Shown here: piece after piece, positions 57,053 to 64,000 of the stretch
How positions within the stretch are numbered: position 1 is the stretch's first letter
Layout of the letters: every line of letters begins with the position of its first letter
Source: Sambucus nigra
Lineage: Eukaryota; Streptophyta; Magnoliopsida; Dipsacales; Adoxaceae
Assembly: GCA_949130495.1 (NCBI GenBank)
Contig: OX422214.1
Location: 251,228,187 to 251,292,186 of the forward strand
Reading direction: 5' to 3'
Length of the DNA stretch: 64,000 bases
Position numbers and translations under genes: made by a program
The notes under the pieces: model-generated
The model's database searches: none
What the model saw: the letters and a program-made list of their open reading frames with translations, nothing else
What the model was told of the DNA's origin: nothing

Positions 57053-59617
57053 ATGGCGGATAATCCAGAATCTAGCAATCGAAACGCTGGAAATGCTGGA
57101 AATCCTCCAAATCCCTCTGCACTGCCAGATCTGGTCGAAATTATGACGAATCTGGCTCAAGGACAAACCGTCATGCAAGACACAATGAGGCAACTCTTAC
57201 AAACTCTTCATGGTGGTGCACCTGCACGTTCAGGACAGCACAGTGGTCAAAGGCAAACTTATTTACTTTCTTCACGATCCAGGCGTACTGATTCACGTCG
57301 CAATGAGGAGTCTGATGATTTCTCTTATCAACCTGGGCGAACTTCGTCAGTAAGGACGACAGATACTGATCAACATATCACCCTCTCTCCAGAAAGACCC
57401 AGTGCTTTAGAAAGACTAAGTAGGGCGTCTCCTTTCAGTCGATTAGGCCCTAGGAGGAATAGGAGTCCACTTAAGACCATATCAAGGAGTTTTCGACAAC
57501 CGTCAGATCTAAGAGAAGGATCAGCACAGTCACGACCAGTCGTTCGTCAAGATATATCTCAAGAAGCTACCTCAGAACGATCGATTGCTCGAACCAATAG
57601 GCCCGAGGAAGGAAGTGAAGCGTGGAAAGGATCTCTCCAAAGGTTGGAGGATAAATTGGGAGAAATGGCTAAAGCAATGAACCCCCTACAACGAACTTTT
57701 GTTCGAGGAACACCTTTTGTACAGGCCATTGTGGATTTTCCTACACCATCGAAATTTTAACCACCTGTGGTAACTCCCAAATATGATGGAAAGACAGATC
57801 CTGTTCTTCACATAGAACAATATCAAGCTGCTGCTGACATCTATGTTGTTCCCGACGAGATGAGATGCAGGGCCTTCTCAGGAACTCTTACTGGATCTGC
57901 CCAGATATGGTACAACAATCTTCCTCGGGGTAAGATTTCAACTTTCTTTCAGTTAGCCGAGTTGTTTATTGGTAATTTTTGTTTTGGGGCGAAGCCGGTA
58001 AAACGAGTAGCACACTTGCTAAGTGTTAGACAAAAATCAGGTGAAAGTACTAGAGATTACATAACTCGTATTAATAACGAGAAGTTGGAAGTCATAGATT
58101 ACGAAGAAAAGACAGCAATCACTGCTTTGATGAGTGGTTTGCTGCCTAACAAGCTGTACTACACCTTGGCCAAAGATCCACCTAAAACTATGTCCGAGTT
58201 GATGGCGAAAGCGGCCAAAATTATGAATGCCGAGGAGGCTATGGCTGCGAAGAAGAATATGGATAAAGAAATTAAAGTGGAGGTAGACAAGTCTAAGAAG
58301 AAAGATCAGAAAAGTAATGGTGGTGATAAGCACTCCAAGAATAATAGGACGTCATGGGAAGTTCTAAAGAAGTACGATAATTATACTCCATTGAAAATGG
58401 GTATTAATCATGTTTTTGAAGAAATCAAGAATAGCGAGGAAATCAAGTGGCCAGATAAACTAAGGACAAATCCTGATCTGAGGAATAAGGCCAAATACTG
58501 CGAGTTTCACAAAGATCATGGCCATACGACCAAAAATTGCATAGCCCTTCAGAACGAGATTGAAACGCTCATCCGAAGAGGAAAATTATCAAAATATGTA
58601 GATCGCAGGGGTGAGAGGAAGAATGATGATAGAACTAGAGAGAGATCTAGATCTCCTCATCGGGCAGAGGAGAAAAAGAAGAGGGACCACGAAGATGATC
58701 CAGATGATGACCCCGATCTTCCCAAGAAGCCAAGGCAGCCTGAACGAGAGGTATTTTCCATACGTTTTGGGTCATTTGATTGTAATGTTATTACAGGAGG
58801 AGATGCAGGAGGAGGAGACCTTACTGCAGAAAGAAAAGCTTACCTCGAAGAGGCTCAAGCTTGTTCATATATTCAGCGAATAAATCTGGCCGAGGAGGAT
58901 CGTCCGAGGAAGGTAAACAAAGAGAAGCTAGTCATTGGTTTTTCAAAAAACGACTTGGCAGGTGTTCTTTACCCTCATGACGATCCTTTGGTGATCAAAA
59001 TGAGGATGAAAGATGTGGTCATTTCAAGGGCGTTGGTAGACAACGGTAGTTCGGCAGACATCATGTACTATTCATGCTTTGATAGCTTGAATTTGAAATT
59101 ATCTCAATTGGAACCTTATCACAGACCCCTTCTGGGTTTTGCTGGCGAGAAAGTTTTTCCACTTGGGACGATCAAGTTGGATATACTCATTGGAACTTGG
59201 CCTGCTTGTCGAACAGAAAGAATACGCTTCTTTGTGATGGATAAGAATGTGCAGTCAGCCTACAACATCATCATGGGAAGAGTTGGATTGAAGAAGTTCG
59301 AAGCAGTTCCATCTACAGTACATCAGTGTTTGAAATTCCCAACAAATTTTGGAGTTGGAATTGTGAAAGGTGATCAAAAAGTAGCTCGAGAATGCTATTA
59401 TTCGTCTTCCGAGCAAGAAGAACTTGAAGAATCAAGGAAAAAGACTACTACTTACCAAGTGGAGGAAGGTACAGAAATTGAAACCCTTGATCCTAGGGAT
59501 GAATCTCAACTTGTAAAAGGACAGGTGGTGGAATCTACAGAAAATGTTATTCTGGATGACGAGCATCCTGAACGAGTAACCCAGATAGGATCGTCGTTGG
59601 ATGTTTCGATAAAATAG
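57053..59617 (+). pseudogene. Element C Gag and aspartic protease
   Basis: ATG 57053 opens 62 bp after the LTR, in a frame kept all the way to 62962. The N-terminal part (to the TAA at 57758-57760) is Ser/Arg-rich. After the stop come the retrotransposon Gag core (YDGKTDPVLHIEQYQ; AFSGTLTGSAQIWYNNLPRG; LLSVRQKSGESTRDYI) and a CCHC-like motif CEFHKDHGHTTKNC near codon 485. Protease is recognisable by VSRALVDNGSSADIMY, catalytic Asp near codon 663, and IIMGRVGL. A TAG at 59615-59617 separates it from RT. Both stops lie in linkers and each is one base from a sense codon used by relatives. I infer plain decay, since A and B do not contain this part for comparison. Confidence 0.88.
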
Positions 59618-59620
59618 GAG

Positions 59621-62600
59621 TTGATAACTTTCTTGAGAATCAGGAAGAATACTTTTGCTTGGAGTCATGAAGACATGCCAGGAATAGATCCAAACTTCTT
59701 ATGTCATGAGTTCAATGTGAATAAGGAGATCAACCCTGTGAAGCAGAGAAGAAGAGTGTTTAGTCCCGAGAAGAACCAGGCCATACAAGAGGAAGTTGAG
59801 AAACTCCAGAAAGCCCAATTCATTGAGGATGTGAAATATCCAGATTGGTTGGCGAACGTGGTGATGGTGAAGAAGAAAAACAACAAATGGAGAATGTGTG
59901 TTGATTTCACTGATCTTAACAAGGCCTGCCCAAAGGATCATTTTCCATTGCCCAGAATTGACCAGCTAGTGGATGCTACCTCGGGGCACGAACTGCTTAA
60001 CTTCATGGATGCTTACTCTGGTTACAACCAGATCAAAATGAAACCAGAAGACAGGGAAAGTACTTATTTTATTACCCCTAGGGGTACTTATTGTTATAAT
60101 GTTATGCCTTTTGGTTTGAAAAATGCAGGAGCGACATACCAGCGGCTGATGAACAAGGTTTTCACCGAACAAATCAGTTGCAACATGGAAGTCTATGTCG
60201 ATGATATGCTGACAAAAAGAAAGAAAGCTGCAGATCATCTAGTTGACTTAGCTCAGACATTTGATCAACTGGATAAATACCAGATGAAGCTCAACCCGAC
60301 GAAGTGTACCTTTGGAGTACGAGAAGGAATGTTCCTCGGATACATCGTCAACCAACGAGGTATTGAGGCAAATCCAGAAAAGATCAAAGCTCTTTTAGGG
60401 CTGCGATCCCCAACGACGAGGAAAGAAGTACAGAGTCTTACAGGACGAGTTGCAGCGCTCAACAGATTTGTATCCCGAGCAACTGATAAATGCCTCCCAT
60501 TCTTCAAAACACTGCGAAAAAGTTTTGAGTGGACTGATGAATGTGAGAAGGACTTTCAAGACTTGAAAAAGTATTTGGGAGCACCTCCATTATTGTCCAG
60601 GCCAATAACAGGAGAGACGTTGTACTTATATCTGGCAGTATCAGAGAATGCAGTCAGCTCGGCATTGATCAGATTGGAGAATGGAGTCCAGAAGCCAATT
60701 TATTACACAAGTAAGGCTTTCCGAGGTGCTGAAATCAGATACCCAAAGCTAAAAAAATTGGAATTGGCATTAATTGAGGCAAGTAGAAGAATGAGGCCGT
60801 ATTTCCAGGCCCATACCATCGTCGTGTATACCGATATGCCATTGAGACAAGCCCTTCATAAGCTAGAAAAGTCAGCAAGACTGATGTACTGGGTAGTAGA
60901 ACTCGGTGAATATGATATTGTGTATGAGCCCAGATCATCATTGAAAGGGCAAGCTGTAGCAGATTTTATAGCAGAGTTTACATATCCTGATACCCCCGAG
61001 GAACAAAAGCTCCTCGCTGACCAACCTGTGGATGTTACAGGATCAACAGACATAAGTCCAAACCAACTCCGGTTGGTAAAAGGGCTTGTGGATGTAGAAG
61101 GATCATCAACTTCAAACTCGGATGAGCTCCGGTTGGATAGAGAACGAGAAGAGATGGTCAACGAGGAGCGAAAAGTGTCAAAGGAGGATGAAAGGAAGCA
61201 ACAAATATTTCACCGAGGAACTCTATCAGATAAGAAATTTGAAGACGGGTTGCCCATATGGAGATTATATGTAGATGGCTCATCTTGTACAGCAGGTTGT
61301 GGGGCAGGAATTGTTTTAAACACCCCAGACGAGATTGACATGGAATATGCTTTGCGATTCCAATTCAAAGCCTCCAATAATGAGGCTGAGTATGAGGCCA
61401 TGATAGCAGGTCTTAATTTATCAAAGATTATGGAAGCGCAACAAGTGATGGTATTCAGTGATTCTCAATTGATTGTGAATCAGATGATGGGAACGTATGC
61501 AGTTAAGGGAGAACTAATGGTGAAATACCATGCAAAGGTGATGGAGTTATTGATAGAATTTGATGCTATTCAATTGGTGAGAATACCGAGGATGGAGAAT
61601 GCTAAAGCAGATGCATTGGCCCGATTAGCGTCAGCTACGCGCACCGAGCTGCGAAGGACAATACCAATTGAAGTACTGGAAAGTCGGAGCATAGATGTAG
61701 ACTTAATGATGAATGTCATCGCCCTTGATTTAGGACCATCTTGGATGGATCCCATCAGAGTATATATTGAAGAGGGAGAATTGCCAGAGGATAAGCTTGC
61801 TGCCAAGAAATTAAAGTATAAAGCTGCTCGGTATGTATTAACTATTGGTATTTTATATAGACGAGGAATTATGGCAGGTTTGCAGAGATGTGTACATCCC
61901 TCCGAAGTGAAAGAATTGATTGAAGAGATCCATGAAGGGTCTTGTGGAGCTCATGTAGCACGTCGAACACTTTTGCAAAGGGTGATGGCATAGGGATACT
62001 ACTGGCCGACGATGAGGGCTGATTGTATAGCCTATGCCAAGAAGTGTGACAAGTGCCAACGCTTTTCCTCCATCCGAAGAACTCCACAAGCATTGTTGTC
62101 ACCCATAACTTCACATTGGCCATTTGCCATGTGGGGGATTGATTTAGTTGGACCATTGCCGACGACCCGAGGAAGGTTCAAGTACCTCGTCGTGGAAGTG
62201 GATTATTTTACTAAGTGGGTGGAAGCTGAACCACTAATTGATATGACATACGAGAAGGTATATCAGTTCATTTGGAAGAACATCATTTGTCGATATGGTC
62301 TCCCCCATGCTTTCATCACAGACCATGGAACACAATTCGATAATGAAGAATTTGCTGCCTATTGTCATCAGTCGAACATTTTGAAGTTTCATTCAGCACC
62401 AGGCCATCCCCAAAGCAATGGACAGACTGAGGTGACGAACAGAACATTACTAAATGGTTTGAAGAAGAGGTTAAGTGAAGCTAAAGCAAATTGGATTAAT
62501 GAGCTCCAATCGGTACTATGGGCCTATCGAACAACTCCCAGAGCAGCAACTGGAGAATCACCATACATGCTGGCATTTGGAAGTGAGGCTGTGATACCTG

Positions 62601-62962
62601 CCGAGTTGGGTCTCCCAACACATAGAGTGCTGAATTTCAATTCCCCAGTCAGCGATTTAATAAGAAGACTGGATTTGGATATGCTCGAGGAGGTTAGAGA
62701 AGAGGCAGCCATTAGGAATGCTGCTTACCAACAACGTACAGCTCTGTTCTACAACAAAAGGGTGAAGAAATGTGACTTAAAAGAAGGGGATTAAGTTCTA
62801 AAGAAAGTCATTCAGAAACATAATAAGCTGGAAGCAAACTGGCATGGACCTTACCGAGTTACAGAAGTTGTTCGACCAGGAACTTACAGAATAGCCACTC
62901 TAGAGGGAGAGGAATTTAAGAATGCATGGAATGCTGAACACCTGCGCAAGTATTATCAGTAA
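59621..62962 (+). pseudogene. Element C reverse transcriptase, dual RNase H and integrase
   Basis: In frame with Gag; no ATG is needed. Reverse transcriptase: FAWSHEDMPGIDP, WRMCVDFTDLNKACPKDHFP, FMDAYSGYNQI, MPFGLKNAGATYQ and YVDDM (catalytic Asp pair near codons 1050-1051). The Ty3-type RNase H follows (YYTSKAFRGAEIRYP, VYTDMPLRQ). After a linker, a second RNase H has all four acidic residues: LYVDGSS (near 1408), NEAEYEA, FSDSQL and NAKADALA. Integrase has the HHCC zinc region (EIHEGSCGAH...KKCDKC), then WGIDLVGPLP, FITDHGTQFD and NGQTEVTNRTL, giving D-59-D-35-E near codons 1697, 1757 and 1793. The frame ends WNAEHLRKYYQ at 62962. TAG 61991-61993 (a Gln codon in A and B) and TAA 62792-62794 interrupt integrase. 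Confidence 0.9.
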
Positions 62963-64000
62963 TGTAAAATGTAAAGCATTTCCTTCATTATGAATAAAAC
63001 GAGGATGTTTCACCATTTTCTTTCTGTTGAAAGTTTTTTGGGGAATACTAGTGTAATACACTACGCTTAAAAATAATACTCCTTTGGTTAGGAGACGACA
63101 CTAGCGTGATCAACTACGGTTGGTAAGATAACTAGTGGACAGTTCGAAAGAACCAAAAATAATACTCCTTTGGTTAGGAGGCGACACTAGCGTGATCAAC
63201 TACGGTTGGTAAGATAACTAGTGGACAGTTCGAAAGAACCAAAAATAATACTCATTTGGTTAGGAGGCGACACTAGCGTGATCAACTACGGTTGGTAAGA
63301 TAACTAGTGGACAGTTCGAAAGAACCAAAAATAATACTCCTTTGGTTAGGAGACGACACTAGCGTGATCAACTACGGTTGGTAAGATAACTAGTGGACAG
63401 TTCGAAAGAACCAAAAAATACTCCTCTGATTGGATTTAAAAAAATATATTCTCACATTCCAACTTATGTTGGATGGGAGGTAATATTATTACAAAAGTTC
63501 CTCAGAGAACAAAATATTCCAAACTGAACCAAGTATGGTTGGTCGGGGATAAAAACCCACTAACTGTAGTTGGTCGACGAGGATAAATTATTGACCTTAG
63601 TTGGTCGGACACATTTTATGAAAATATTTGAAATTGAACCAAGTATGGCTGGTCGGGGATAAAAACCCATCAAATGTAGTTGGTCGACAAACATTATTTA
63701 TCCACCCTGGTTGGTTGGAAACAGTTTGAACATTTTATACTCATTACTTTATTATTAAGTGATTGAACAACCTTGATACTTGTAACTTTTTATTAAGTTG
63801 TTCAATGAACAATATTATTGTTATCTTTTTAACAGATACATATGCACAAATATAAAGGTGTTTGATAAATACAAGACAATAGCAAAATTTGCAAACAAAA
63901 ATGAAAGTCTTTCATTAAAATCAAAAACAAAATACATTGAGAATGAAAGTGTATACTAACTATTACATTGATATTCCTATTCTATTGGTTTCTTGCCCTT
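62963..64000 (+). other. Element C 3' region: 86-bp tandem repeat and GTTGGTCGG motifs
   Basis: Four tandem units of about 86 bp (63072-63420) contain TACTCCTTTGGTTAGGAG, TGATCAACTACGGTTGGTAA and AGTTCGAAAGAACC. From 63450 to 63720 single AGTTGGTCG(G/A) motifs recur, in the same order as in A (24650-24900). No gene. The last bases still match A at about 25190, so the 3' LTR should begin beyond the window. Confidence 0.85.

Larger units (their letters stand above)
56425..64000 (+). mobile_element. Element C: Tat-lineage Ty3-gypsy element with full gag-pol, 3' end outside window
   Basis: A 565-bp 5' LTR (56425-56989), primer-binding site, 62-bp leader and one long gag-pol frame (57053-62962), then a repeat-rich 3' region to the window end. 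The polypurine tract and 3' LTR lie beyond 64000; from the A layout about 300-400 bp more of internal sequence can be expected. The extra RNase H after the normal Ty3 RNase H assigns it to the Tat lineage. It is inserted in element B; ATTAA (56420-56424) is the expected left target duplication. Four in-frame stops make this copy inactive, though all domains are readable. Confidence 0.88.

Overview
This is plant nuclear DNA, almost certainly from a eudicot with a large, repeat-rich genome. The signs are nested Ty1-copia and Ty3-gypsy retrotransposons of plant-only lineages, an En/Spm (CACTA) transposon with introns, plant LINEs, a Harbinger-type MITE and a single-exon plant C2H2 zinc-finger gene of the ZAT11 type. 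The species cannot be named from the sequence alone. The ZAT gene is the only gene that looks intact; nearly everything else is mobile DNA in some state of decay.

Positions 1-26973 are the right part of one CACTA transposon whose left end lies outside the window. Its 3' terminus (CTTTTTCTTGTAGTG, the reverse complement of CACTACAAGAAAAAG) ends at 26973, after about 500 bp of subterminal GTGTCGTGG / CGACACC repeats. It carries two genes on the + strand. One is a TNP2-type transposase tail (DUF4218 then DUF4216; 56-531 and 10535-11149). The other is an eight-exon Transposase_24 (TNP1-like) gene (16979-19038). Three later arrivals sit inside it: a complete SIRE/Maximus-type copia element (533-10439, 5-bp TSD CAAGG, nearly identical 2006-bp LTRs), rearranged L1-type LINE remnants (11437-15555), and a defective Tat-lineage gypsy element called A here (19643-26466, TSD ACGAC).

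The CACTA right end lies inside an exon of a minus-strand gene (28702 to 26974). It resembles the N-terminal part of plant Ulp1-protease-like proteins, so the transposon split that gene. Its intron and upstream region are full of short inverted CACGTGTATTTT / GTGCGTGTACTTT motifs. From 30.6 to 44.4 kb lie AT-rich non-coding DNA, two degenerate tandem arrays, a decayed minus-strand RTE-type LINE (36.8 to 33.5 kb) interrupted by a 785-bp Harbinger-type MITE, and a Tork-like copia element truncated in its RT/RNase H region (38.1-43.17 kb). The ZAT11-like gene is at 44453-44971.

From 45.2 kb on come a possible solo LTR, a decayed copia gag-integrase remnant (47.7-50.6 kb), a minus-strand gypsy gag-protease fragment, and a nested pair of Tat elements. 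Element B (from 51429) is a close relative of A. Element C (from 56425 to beyond 64000) is inserted into B. C encodes Gag, protease, RT, two RNase H domains and integrase in one frame, with four stop codons. A and B share the same replacement of gag-pro-RT by about 3 kb of unrelated DNA, and the same stop, frameshift, deletion and active-site change. They look like two copies of one non-autonomous subfamily moved by C-like relatives.
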